Shown here: positions 1-6,851 of the stretch, piece after piece
Numbering within the stretch: position 1 is the stretch's first letter
Layout: the number at the start of each line of letters is the position of its first letter
NCBI GenBank assembly: GCA_964463915.1
Contig: CAYXEH010000044.1
Coordinates: 1 to 22,224, forward strand
Origin: PUPG01 sp964463915
Lineage (GTDB): Bacteria > Bacteroidota > Bacteroidia > Bacteroidales > UBA7960
Length of the DNA stretch: 22,224 nt
Reading direction: 5' to 3'
The notes under the pieces: model-generated
Told to the model about the DNA's origin: nothing
The model's database searches: none
What the model saw: only the letters and a program-made list of their open reading frames with translations
Position numbers and translations under genes: made by a program

Positions 1-59
1 CCACATAATTTCCCAGTTTTTTCCCGGAATTTCGAAATAATGATCAGGATCGCTTTTTG

Positions 60-67
60 TAATTTTG
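60..67 (+). promoter_or_regulatory. Candidate -7 box upstream of copA
   Basis: TAATTTTG fits the Bacteroidota -7 consensus TAnnTTTG and would start transcription about 38 bases before the ATG at 112. I could not find a convincing TTG -33 element at the expected 19-20 base distance, so this is a partial match only. No CopY- or CueR-type operator is evident in the short upstream stretch available. Confidence 0.35.
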
Positions 68-111
68 TATTAATAAAATACCTAAATACGTTAATAAAAA
101 ACAAGCAAGAT

Positions 112-2241
112 ATGTCTGATCAATTTTTCAAAACTGTATCCTATGATGTGGAAGGAATGAGTTGTACCAACTGTGCGTTGGGCATTAAGCGTACGTTGGA
201 GAAGGAGGGGTTCCATAATGTCAATGTAGATTTTTCCAGTGGTGAGGTTCAGCTGGAGGTAGCCGATGAGGCCCGTTTGCCCATTGCAATTAAGCGCATC
301 GAGGATCTGGGATATAAGGTGAAAGACAGAACTGGCGGGGAGGAAGACAAAAGCAGAAAGGGACTTGCCCCCATTGAGAAAAAGTTCTGGTTCACCGCTA
401 TTTTTACCATCCCCCTGATTTTGTCCATGTTCATCCCGGTGGACTTTCTGCATAACGACCTCTTCCAGCTTGCATTGACCATTCCGGTATTTGCCGTGGG
501 GTTCTGGCATTTCGGACGCAGTGCCTGGTTTAGTTTGCGATCCGGGGTGACCAATATGGATGTGCTGATATTTCTGGGTAGTACAGCTGCCTTTGTTTAC
601 AGCCTGATAGGTACTGTTTACGGGCTCGGGCATGAATATATGTTCTATGAAACATCGGCCAGTATTATCTCCATCGTATTGCTGGGGAATATGCTGGAGC
701 ACCGCTCTGTGAAAAAGACGACGTCTTCCATTGATGACCTTGTCCGTTTGCAAAAGAATACGGCCCGCCGGATCACCACCGAAATGAATGAAGGCCAGGA
801 ATCTGTTGAGGAAGTGGATGCCTCCCTGGTGGAAGAAGGTGAGCGTGTATTGGTCAACTCCGGTGACAAAGTTCCGGTGGATGGAGAGATATACTGGGGA
901 AGCGGCAGTGTGGATGAGAGCATTATTTCCGGAGAAAGCATTCCGGTGGAAAAGAAAAAAGGAGATAAAGTAGTAGGGGGGACCCTTCTGGTCTCAGGAA
1001 CTCTGAAAGTGCAGGCAACAGCCACCGGAAAAGATACGGTGCTTTCCCAGATCATTGAACTGGTCAGAAAAGCGCAGAAAGACAAGCCGAAGTTGCAGAA
1101 TCTGGCCGATAAGATCAGCCGGATATTTGTGCCGGTGGTTGTTTCGCTGGCTCTTTTTACCATTGCCTACTGGTTTTTTGGTGCCGACCTGCCTTTCCGT
1201 GATTCACTGATGCGCGGGGTGGCTGTGCTGGTCATTGCCTGCCCCTGTGCCCTCGGGTTGGCTATCCCCACTGCAGTAACTGTGGGGATGGGGCGTTCTG
1301 CCAAAACAGGGATACTCATCAAAGGAGGGACCTCCATCGATAAATTTGCTTCCATTGATACGATTGTGTTTGACAAAACCGGAACCCTCACCACGGGAAA
1401 ATTCCGGATCACCAATGTGAAGAGCTTCAGGCGGACGGAAGAGGAAGTACGCGCTATCCTGTATAATTTGGAGAAGCATTCATCTCACCCAATTGCACAG
1501 GCCATTACACAGCATTTTAAAGGAGCCGGGGAGATGAATCTTGCCTCTGTTGAAGAGCAAAAGGGACTCGGGATTGAGGCAATTGATGGCTCCGGGAACC
1601 AATTTATTGCCGGGTCTTTCAATGTGGCCTCTCACTTAACCTCAGATGACAGCCACAACATATACCTGCTGATGAATGATGAACTGATCGGCTGGGTAGA
1701 TATTGCCGATAATGTTAAACCCGGGGCAGCGGAAGCCATCTCATTTTTGAAGAAGAAGGGACTGAAAACGGTCCTGTTAAGCGGAGACCGTCAATCCCGC
1801 TGCGATGCGATTGCTGCTGATGTGGGGATCGAAAAAGTTTATGCCGGACAGATGCCGGATCAGAAGCTTCAGGTGATTGAGGAGTTGTCCGCATCCGGGA
1901 AGGTTGGAATGGTGGGTGACGGGATCAATGATGCACCGGCGCTGGCCAAGGCATACGTGGGAATCAGTATGAGTGATGCCACCCAGGTGGCTGTCAAATC
2001 TGCCGAGGTGATTCTGCTGAAAGGCGATCTCACGCTGCTGGCCAAGGCTTATGGTCTGACACGTACCACGTTGCGGACGGTGAAGGAAAACCTTTTCTGG
2101 GCATTCTTCTACAATGTGGCAGCCATTCCGTTGGCAATGATCGGTTTACTGACCCCCATTGTAGCCGCATTTACCATGGCCGCTTCGGACATTGTTGTTG
2201 TTGGCAACTCATTGCGCCTCAAACGCAGAAAGCTCCGCTAA
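112..2241 (+). CDS. copA: Copper-translocating P1B-type ATPase (CopA-like)
   Basis: Heavy-metal P-type ATPase of 709 residues that exports monovalent copper (silver is possible) across the inner membrane using ATP. One N-terminal HMA domain carries GMSCTNC at residues 15-21. Two pairs of membrane helices follow (about 92-190), then the actuator domain with SGES (273-276), the CPC copper site in a membrane helix (377-379), the phosphorylation motif DKTGT (Asp421), the His-Pro motif of the nucleotide domain (459-460), GDGIND (602-607) and the last two helices (about 660-698). The reading frame is open from 40, but the start at 112 is preferred because it begins just before the HMA domain and has an A-rich leader; the extra 24 residues are unlike the family. 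The CPC motif and single HMA support copper(I). The gene stands alone, convergent with rho. The stop codon lies in the loop of a hairpin. Confidence 0.95.
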   Translation: MSDQFFKTVSYDVEGMSCTNCALGIKRTLEKEGFHNVNVDFSSGEVQLEVADEARLPIAIKRIEDLGYKVKDRTGGEEDKSRKGLAPIEKKFWFTAIFTIPLILSMFIPVDFLHNDLFQLALTIPVFAVGFWHFGRSAWFSLRSGVTNMDVLIFLGSTAAFVYSLIGTVYGLGHEYMFYETSASIISIVLLGNMLEHRSVKKTTSSIDDLVRLQKNTARRITTEMNEGQESVEEVDASLVEEGERVLVNSGDKVPVDGEIYWGSGSVDESIISGESIPVEKKKGDKVVGGTLLVSGTLKVQATATGKDTVLSQIIELVRKAQKDKPKLQNLADKISRIFVPVVVSLALFTIAYWFFGADLPFRDSLMRGVAVLVIACPCALGLAIPTAVTVGMGRSAKTGILIKGGTSIDKFASIDTIVFDKTGTLTTGKFRITNVKSFRRTEEEVRAILYNLEKHSSHPIAQAITQHFKGAGEMNLASVEEQKGLGIEAIDGSGNQFIAGSFNVASHLTSDDSHNIYLLMNDELIGWVDIADNVKPGAAEAISFLKKKGLKTVLLSGDRQSRCDAIAADVGIEKVYAGQMPDQKLQVIEELSASGKVGMVGDGINDAPALAKAYVGISMSDATQVAVKSAEVILLKGDLTLLAKAYGLTRTTLRTVKENLFWAFFYNVAAIPLAMIGLLTPIVAAFTMAASDIVVVGNSLRLKRRKLR

Positions 2242-2255
2242 GCGAAGCTTTCTGC
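2225..2255. terminator. Inverted repeat containing the copA stop codon in its loop
   Basis: GCAGAAAGCT (2225-2234) and AGCTTTCTGC (2246-2255) are perfect 10-base arms. Inside them, after one C/A mismatch, CGC (2236-2238) pairs with GCG (2242-2244), leaving TAA, the copA stop codon, as the three-base loop. No T-run follows directly, so it may protect the mRNA end or act together with the next hairpin rather than be a simple intrinsic terminator. Confidence 0.6.
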
Positions 2256-2310
2256 AGGGTTTCTGATATGGTGGGCTTTTTTTCAAGCCAAAGCGGTTCC
2301 AAAAACCCTG
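2255..2310. terminator. Nested hairpin between convergent copA and rho
   Basis: CAGGGTTT (2255-2262) pairs with AAACCCTG (2303-2310). Between them GGCTT and AAGCC form a second small stem around a T-run (about 2274-2289). Its position between two convergent genes suggests a terminator usable from either side, but the outer loop is long and I could not calculate folding energy. Confidence 0.45.
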
Positions 2311-2361
2311 ATGTCCGGCTAGTCCGTACATAACAGGGCGGGTCGGGCAGATGGCGATGGC

Positions 2362-4386
2362 CTAACTGTTCATCGACATCAAAAACTCTTCATTGTCTTG
2401 AGTATGTCTGATTCGTTCCATGAGGAATTCCATGGCTTCCATGGGGGTCATGTCTGCCATGAATTTGCGCAATACCCAGATCCTGCTCATAATGTCTTTG
2501 TTGAGCAGCAGGTCTTCACGACGTGTACCGGAAGATACGATATCGATGGATGGGAATATCCGTTTGTTGGACAGGCGGCGGTCAAGCTGCAATTCCATGT
2601 TGCCGGTTCCCTTGAATTCCTCAAAAATCACTTCATCCATCTTGGATCCTGTGTCAATCAGTGCGGTAGCGATGATAGACAGCGAACCACCGTTTTCAAT
2701 GTTCCTTGCGGCACCAAAAAAGCGTTTGGGCTTGTGCAATGCGTTGGCGTCGACTCCTCCTGACAGGACTTTTCCAGAGGCAGGGGATACGGTGTTAAAT
2801 GCCCTGGCCAGACGGGTAATACTGTCCAGCAGGATAACCACGTCGTGGCCGCATTCAACCATCCGTTTGGCTTTTTCCAGCACAATGTTGGAAACCTTTA
2901 CATGCCGTTCGGCCGGTTCGTCAAAAGTCGAGGAAACCACTTCACCTCTGACATTGCGGGCCATTTCCGTCACCTCTTCAGGGCGTTCATCAATCAGCAG
3001 CACGATCAGGTAAACTTCCGGGTGGTTTTGCGCAATGGCATTGGCCACCTCCTGGAGTAAAATGGTCTTACCTGTTTTCGGCTGTGCTACGATCAGTCCC
3101 CTTTGTCCTTTCCCGAGAGGGGCAAACATGTCGATGATCCGGGTAGACAATGTTTCTTTCTGATGGCCGGTGATCTGAAATTTCTGGTCAGGGAACAGTG
3201 GAGTAAGAAAATCAAACGGAACCCTGTCTCTGACCTCAGCCGGGATTCGCCCATTGATCTGTTCTACCTTGATCAGGGGGAAATATTTCTCATTTTCCTT
3301 TGGGGGGCGGATGCCTCCTTTCACCGTGTCACCGGTTTTTAGTCCGAAAAGTTTGATCTGACTTTGGGACACATAAATGTCGTCGGGGGAGTTCAGATAA
3401 TTGTAATCGGAAGAACGCAAAAAACCATAACCGTCGGGCATGATTTCCAGCACACCTTCGGCGTCAATGATTCCGTCAAATTCATATACGGGCTCCCCGG
3501 TCCGGCGATCAAATCCTTTGGGCTTCTGGAAACCTTCCTTCTGGTTGGTTTCCTGCTGCCCCTGGTTTTTGTCTTTTTTGCCCTGCTGCTGTGCGTCTGG
3601 TCCTTTCTGTGGCTGTTTCATCCCTGTTTTGTCCTGCCCGGGAGAGGCCTCAGCAGCGGCTGGATGTTGACCGGCCTTATCTGCGTTATGCGGGTCTTTT
3701 TTGCCTGGCTGTTGTTGCTGCGCCGATGGTTGCTGCTGCTGTTGCTGTCGCTGCTGTTTCTGTTGATCCTGGGCAGCTTTGGCATCACTCTGTTGCGTTT
3801 GCTTTTCCGGTTGTTGCTTTTCCTGTCGGGGATGTTTTCCCTGCCGGGCTTGCTTTTTCTGTTTATTGTCAGCAGTTTTCTCCGTTTCCCGGGATGTCTG
3901 GATCTCACTTTGTGGCTTTTCCGGTGAATCAGGTTGCTGTTGGCCGGTGGCGGGCTGGCTTTTCTTCTGAGAAGCATCTTTCTGCGAAGCATCCCTGCGG
4001 CGATTCTCCTGCATCTCTGCGGGTTTCTCCCCTGGTTTCCCTGCAGGCTTTTCCCCTGGCTTTTCTCCGGATTGCTCTCCGGGAGCCATATTCTTTGTCT
4101 GTTCAGTCCGGGCCGCTTGCCGTTTCCTGTTTTCTTTGCCCTGATCCTGAAGATTGCGGTCACTGGAGCTCCCTGCCGGAATCCTCTTTCGTGGACGACC
4201 GGGACCACGGGAAGGTTTTTTTTCCTTCGCTTCCTGGCTGGCCGGAGGATTAACTGCCTGAGCATCCAGTATTTTGTAAATGAGGTCCTGCTTCTTGTAA
4301 GAGTCAACCTTCTTGATGTTCAGGCTTTTGGCAATCTCTTTCAGTTCGGGAAGAAGCTTGCTGTTTAATTCTACTATGTCGTACAT
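2362..4386 (-). CDS. rho: Transcription termination factor Rho with long disordered insert
   Basis: Hexameric RNA-dependent ATPase/helicase that ends transcription; 674 residues against about 419 in E. coli. Residues 1-45 form the Rho_N (SAP-like) domain. Residues about 48-298 are a low-complexity insert dominated by Gln, Lys, Pro, Glu and Ala with several Q-runs (for example 214-219). The RNA-binding cold-shock-like domain starts near 302. The ATPase core has Walker A around 431-442 (QPKTGKT), Walker B at 517-521 followed by DSITRLARAF, and the Q/R-loop region near 532-562. All catalytic motifs look intact. The insert is coded partly by a CAG/CAA-rich tract at about 3711-3770, which could vary by slippage. 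The gene is transcribed alone, divergent from the DUF4293 gene, after a leader that may be about 200 nt long. Family knowledge: Bacteroides Rho also has such an insert, reported to drive phase separation. Confidence 0.97.
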   Translation of the reverse strand: MYDIVELNSKLLPELKEIAKSLNIKKVDSYKKQDLIYKILDAQAVNPPASQEAKEKKPSRGPGRPRKRIPAGSSSDRNLQDQGKENRKRQAARTEQTKNMAPGEQSGEKPGEKPAGKPGEKPAEMQENRRRDASQKDASQKKSQPATGQQQPDSPEKPQSEIQTSRETEKTADNKQKKQARQGKHPRQEKQQPEKQTQQSDAKAAQDQQKQQRQQQQQQPSAQQQQPGKKDPHNADKAGQHPAAAEASPGQDKTGMKQPQKGPDAQQQGKKDKNQGQQETNQKEGFQKPKGFDRRTGEPVYEFDGIIDAEGVLEIMPDGYGFLRSSDYNYLNSPDDIYVSQSQIKLFGLKTGDTVKGGIRPPKENEKYFPLIKVEQINGRIPAEVRDRVPFDFLTPLFPDQKFQITGHQKETLSTRIIDMFAPLGKGQRGLIVAQPKTGKTILLQEVANAIAQNHPEVYLIVLLIDERPEEVTEMARNVRGEVVSSTFDEPAERHVKVSNIVLEKAKRMVECGHDVVILLDSITRLARAFNTVSPASGKVLSGGVDANALHKPKRFFGAARNIENGGSLSIIATALIDTGSKMDEVIFEEFKGTGNMELQLDRRLSNKRIFPSIDIVSSGTRREDLLLNKDIMSRIWVLRKFMADMTPMEAMEFLMERIRHTQDNEEFLMSMNS

Positions 4387-4591
4387 TGGAAAGATTATAA
4401 ATCGTTATATCGTATGCTGATTAGTTTGATTGTTGATTGAAAAAAGAAAAAAACGCTGGTTTCGAAACAGATGCCATTTCGAAGAATTAACACAGCGGCC
4501 CGGGTCGGGCACTGCAATACGAAACAATGAGATAGTGTGGTTTATGGTTCTCTCGTTAAAGAATTCTATTGATGATGGAGGAATCGGACTG

Positions 4592-4599
4592 CAAATATA
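4592..4599 (-). promoter_or_regulatory. Candidate -7 box for rho
   Basis: Read on the minus strand this is TATATTTG, a full match to TAnnTTTG. It would give rho a leader of about 200 nt. No TTG is placed correctly upstream, so support is from the -7 box alone. The rest of the divergent region 4387-4681 is AT-rich; I see small inverted repeats (for example around 4459-4470 and a GCCCG/CGGGC pair near 4498-4510) but no gene. Confidence 0.35.
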
Positions 4600-4640
4600 A
4601 CGTATTATTGATAAAATAAAAAAAAATACTGCTTTTTGCT

Positions 4641-4648
4641 TATTTTTG
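4641..4648 (+). promoter_or_regulatory. Candidate -7 box for the DUF4293 gene
   Basis: TATTTTTG followed by C matches TAnnTTTG and would give a leader of about 25-30 nt before the ATG at 4682. The expected -33 position falls in an A-run, so no second element supports it. Confidence 0.4.
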
Positions 4649-4681
4649 CCTGACTATCTAACCTAAAAAGAGACTGACCCT

Positions 4682-5152
4682 ATGTTACAACGCGTTCAGA
4701 GTGTATATTTATTTATCGTATTTGTTTTTGCTGTCCTCTTTGCTGTTTTGCCAATGGCCTATTTTCCCGCCGAATTGGCTGATATGCCCTTGCGGCTTTC
4801 CAATTATTACCTGTTTTTTAATACCATCCCGGATTTAACCGGAGAATGGATGGGGATCGCACTCTTTGTGTTCTTAATTATGGCCCTGTTGATTACTGTT
4901 TATACCACTTTCCAGTACAAGAACAGGGTGCATCAGATCAAAATGGGTAAGTTGAACATATTTGTTCATGTCGCCATGATCCTGGTCACATTCTTTTTCC
5001 TGGACAATATTCGCAACCAGGTCAATGATGCAGGATTTTCTTACGGTGCGGGGATTTTCTTCCCAATTATCAGCCTGATCTTAATTTTATTGGCCAATAA
5101 AGCCATTCGCAGGGATGAAGAACTGGTCCGTTCCGCCGACCGGATCCGCTAA
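4682..5152 (+). CDS. DUF4293-family four-helix membrane protein
   Basis: Small integral membrane protein of 156 residues with no known biochemical role. Four hydrophobic segments are visible at about 7-25, 57-77, 91-109 and 122-140, followed by a charged C-terminal tail. The opening MLQRVQSVYLF is characteristic of the DUF4293 family, which I know almost only from Bacteroidota. It sits divergent from rho. In my recollection the family is often near rho in this phylum, but that needs a genome survey. The last four codons already belong to the first of three 46-bp repeats, so the C-terminus may have been changed by repeat insertion. Confidence 0.85.
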   Translation: MLQRVQSVYLFIVFVFAVLFAVLPMAYFPAELADMPLRLSNYYLFFNTIPDLTGEWMGIALFVFLIMALLITVYTTFQYKNRVHQIKMGKLNIFVHVAMILVTFFFLDNIRNQVNDAGFSYGAGIFFPIISLILILLANKAIRRDEELVRSADRIR

Positions 5153-5287
5153 GGCAGGCAGATCGGGTTCGCTGTGTAATTTAACCCAAATCCGTTAAGG
5201 CGGGTAAATCGAATCCACTGTGTGATTCAACCCGGATCCGCTAAGGCAGGTAATCCGGATACCCTGTATAATTCAGACCGGATGCCC
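5142..5287 (+). repeat. Three tandem 46-bp repeats plus start of a fourth
   Basis: Units begin at 5142, 5188 and 5234, exactly 46 bases apart, with a fragment GGATGCCC at 5280. Each has the skeleton (G/A)(G/A)ATCCG(C/T)T-AAGGC(A/G)GG near its start and CTGT(G/A)T(A/G)ATT near its end. Units 1 and 2 agree at 34 of 46 positions and all 12 differences are transitions; units 1 and 3 agree at 35. The first unit overlaps the final codons and stop of the DUF4293 gene, and the end of the third supplies the left arm of the downstream hairpin. Confidence 0.85.
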
Positions 5288-5305
5288 CTATCTGAATTAT
5301 ACAGG
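5263..5305. terminator. Bidirectional hairpin terminator candidate
   Basis: CCTGTATAATTCAGA (5263-5277) and its exact reverse complement at 5291-5305 form a 15-base stem with a 13-base loop. It lies between the convergent DUF4293 gene and the racemase gene (stop at 5316), so it can terminate or protect both messages. There is no clear T-run on either side. The left arm is the end of the third 46-bp repeat. Confidence 0.65.
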
Positions 5306-5315
5306 ATGTACCGAA

Positions 5316-6389
5316 TTAATCTTCCAGGCGTTTGATGATATAATCACTGTTAAACAAGCCCAGTGCACCCATATACTTTAGTTTGAACTTGATGAAGTCA
5401 CCGACCTGGTATTTCTTCGGATTCTTACCAAGGTCAATTACCAGGATGTCAGAACTGGCACCCGCGATCTCCATCTTTTTATCAAGAGGGATCAGGAAGT
5501 CCGGGCTGATGTCAAGCAATCCCACATCAAGCAGTGCTCGCCATGAGGTTTTGCCATAATCATTCACATTGATCTCAAAAGATTCACCCGATGGGTTTTC
5601 AGCCAGTGTTCCTTCCGGCACAATGGGTTTCTCAATGAGTTCGATGATCTCCGCTTTCAGGGTGATTACATCATCTTTCATCCCCTTGATCGTTTTCCCG
5701 GTCCAGAGGTTCGCCCCGAAATACAGGGTTTCACCAACGCGGAAGTGGTTAAGGCCCGGGGGAACCTGTTTTTTGGAGAGCATCGGGATGGTTACCGACG
5801 TCCCGCCGGAAAGAAGGCGGATTTTTTTATTGAACTTTTCTTCCACGATTTGCTTGTACAAGCTGAGTTGTATCAGTTTGTCACGGGAGGGCATTACCCC
5901 GTAAAGGCAGTTCAGGTTGGTTCCGAAACCAAGAATTTCGATATTGGGGAGCTGAAATACATTTTCGTAAAATGCCACCAGGTTGTCTCCCATTACCCCT
6001 TCCCTTAGTTCGCCCATTTCCACCATGATGATCACCTGGTGGACTTTTTCCTGTTTCTGGGCTTCTGCGGAGAGCATTTTCATGGTCTCCAGATCTGAGT
6101 TCAGACTCACATCGGCATACTTTATCACGCTGCGAATACTCCGGCGCGGCGGTGGCTTGATGTAGACGGTTTTGACATCCGGATCAATCCGCTTGATGGT
6201 TCTGAGGTTGGAGATCCTTGAGTCCATCAGTTCACGGGCTCCCAGCCCGATCACCTCTTTCAGGTACATAGGATTTCCGCAAAGAAGCTTTGTAACGATG
6301 CCCCACTGGATCTTATGTTGATTGAACAGATCTTCCAGGAAGTCATAGTTGTGCTGTAACTTCTTTCGGCTAATTGCTATTTCTGCCAT
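5316..6389 (-). CDS. Alanine racemase-fold PLP enzyme, ornithine racemase/YhfX-like
   Basis: A 357-residue fold-type III PLP enzyme that most resembles clostridial ornithine racemase and YhfX proteins rather than cell-wall alanine racemase. The expected PLP lysine is Lys34 in VTKLLCGN. DSRISNL (56-62), a MVEMGELREG segment (122-131), SGGTSVTIPML (194-204) and a C-terminal GASSDILVIDLG stretch (310-321) follow the family order I recall from ornithine racemase. It is the last gene of a three-gene operon, 18 bases after the GNAT gene, so the substrate is probably an amino acid imported by the symporter. Racemase activity on ornithine or another basic amino acid is inferred; lysine, serine or threonine are alternatives. 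The fold is certain, the substrate is not. Confidence 0.8.
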   Translation of the reverse strand: MAEIAISRKKLQHNYDFLEDLFNQHKIQWGIVTKLLCGNPMYLKEVIGLGARELMDSRISNLRTIKRIDPDVKTVYIKPPPRRSIRSVIKYADVSLNSDLETMKMLSAEAQKQEKVHQVIIMVEMGELREGVMGDNLVAFYENVFQLPNIEILGFGTNLNCLYGVMPSRDKLIQLSLYKQIVEEKFNKKIRLLSGGTSVTIPMLSKKQVPPGLNHFRVGETLYFGANLWTGKTIKGMKDDVITLKAEIIELIEKPIVPEGTLAENPSGESFEINVNDYGKTSWRALLDVGLLDISPDFLIPLDKKMEIAGASSDILVIDLGKNPKKYQVGDFIKFKLKYMGALGLFNSDYIIKRLED

Positions 6390-6407
6390 GATATAAAATG
6401 TCGGTTT

Positions 6408-6851
6408 TTATTGACGTTTCCAGCGCATTTCAAGGTATTTGCTGGTAAAGCCGAGTTTCTCATAAAGAAAACGCGCCGGATTTTCCGGTTCCACGTGCAA
6501 TTTAATCTCGTTTCCTTCTGAGTTTTCAAATGTTTTCAGCATCAGCTTTTTACCCAGGCCTTTGCCCCTGTAATCTCTGTGCACGGCAATATATACCAGG
6601 ATGTTCTCAGGGATGTAGCCGGACATGCCGGTTTTGTTCATCACAACCGCACCGGTGATTTTGTCACCATCTCTGGCAACCAGGATAGAGCCACCAAATT
6701 TATTCACGTCATCCAGGGCAAAATTGATGCAATTCATGATATACTCATGCTTGTCACCAAATTCATCCAGGTGCTCATATAAAAAGTCTGCAATTTCTTT
6801 CTTTGTTTCCTCAGAAACGTTGTCTTTCGGTGTGTAGAATGTGTAATCCAT
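6408..6851 (-). CDS. GNAT-family N-acetyltransferase
   Basis: A 147-residue single-domain GNAT protein, probably transferring an acetyl group from acetyl-CoA to an amine. The acetyl-CoA loop is RGKGLG at 95-100, after the beta-4 strand ILVYIAVHRDY (84-94). The later HVEPENPARFLYEKLGF segment (119-135) is the standard GNAT C-terminal region. The ATG lies inside the end of the symporter gene, giving a 41-base overlap, and the racemase follows 18 bases later; co-translation and a shared substrate are likely. The A-rich stretch just before the ATG is typical of Bacteroidota starts. The acceptor is unknown: a free amino acid such as ornithine would fit the neighbours but is inference. Confidence 0.85.
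   Translation of the reverse strand: MDYTFYTPKDNVSEETKKEIADFLYEHLDEFGDKHEYIMNCINFALDDVNKFGGSILVARDGDKITGAVVMNKTGMSGYIPENILVYIAVHRDYRGKGLGKKLMLKTFENSEGNEIKLHVEPENPARFLYEKLGFTSKYLEMRWKRQ

Noticed and set aside
40..111. N-terminal extension of copA by 24 residues
   Set aside because: It covers the candidate -7 box and is unlike the family; the start at 112 sits just before the metal-binding domain.
3364..4368. Long plus-strand open frames opposite the N-terminal half of rho
   Set aside because: They are antisense to the Q/K/P-rich insert; its skewed codons leave the opposite frames open and give Leu/Phe/Cys-rich products without domains.
5142..5287. 46-bp repeats as a CRISPR array
   Set aside because: The units are similar along their whole length with no repeat/spacer alternation, there are only three, and no cas genes are present.
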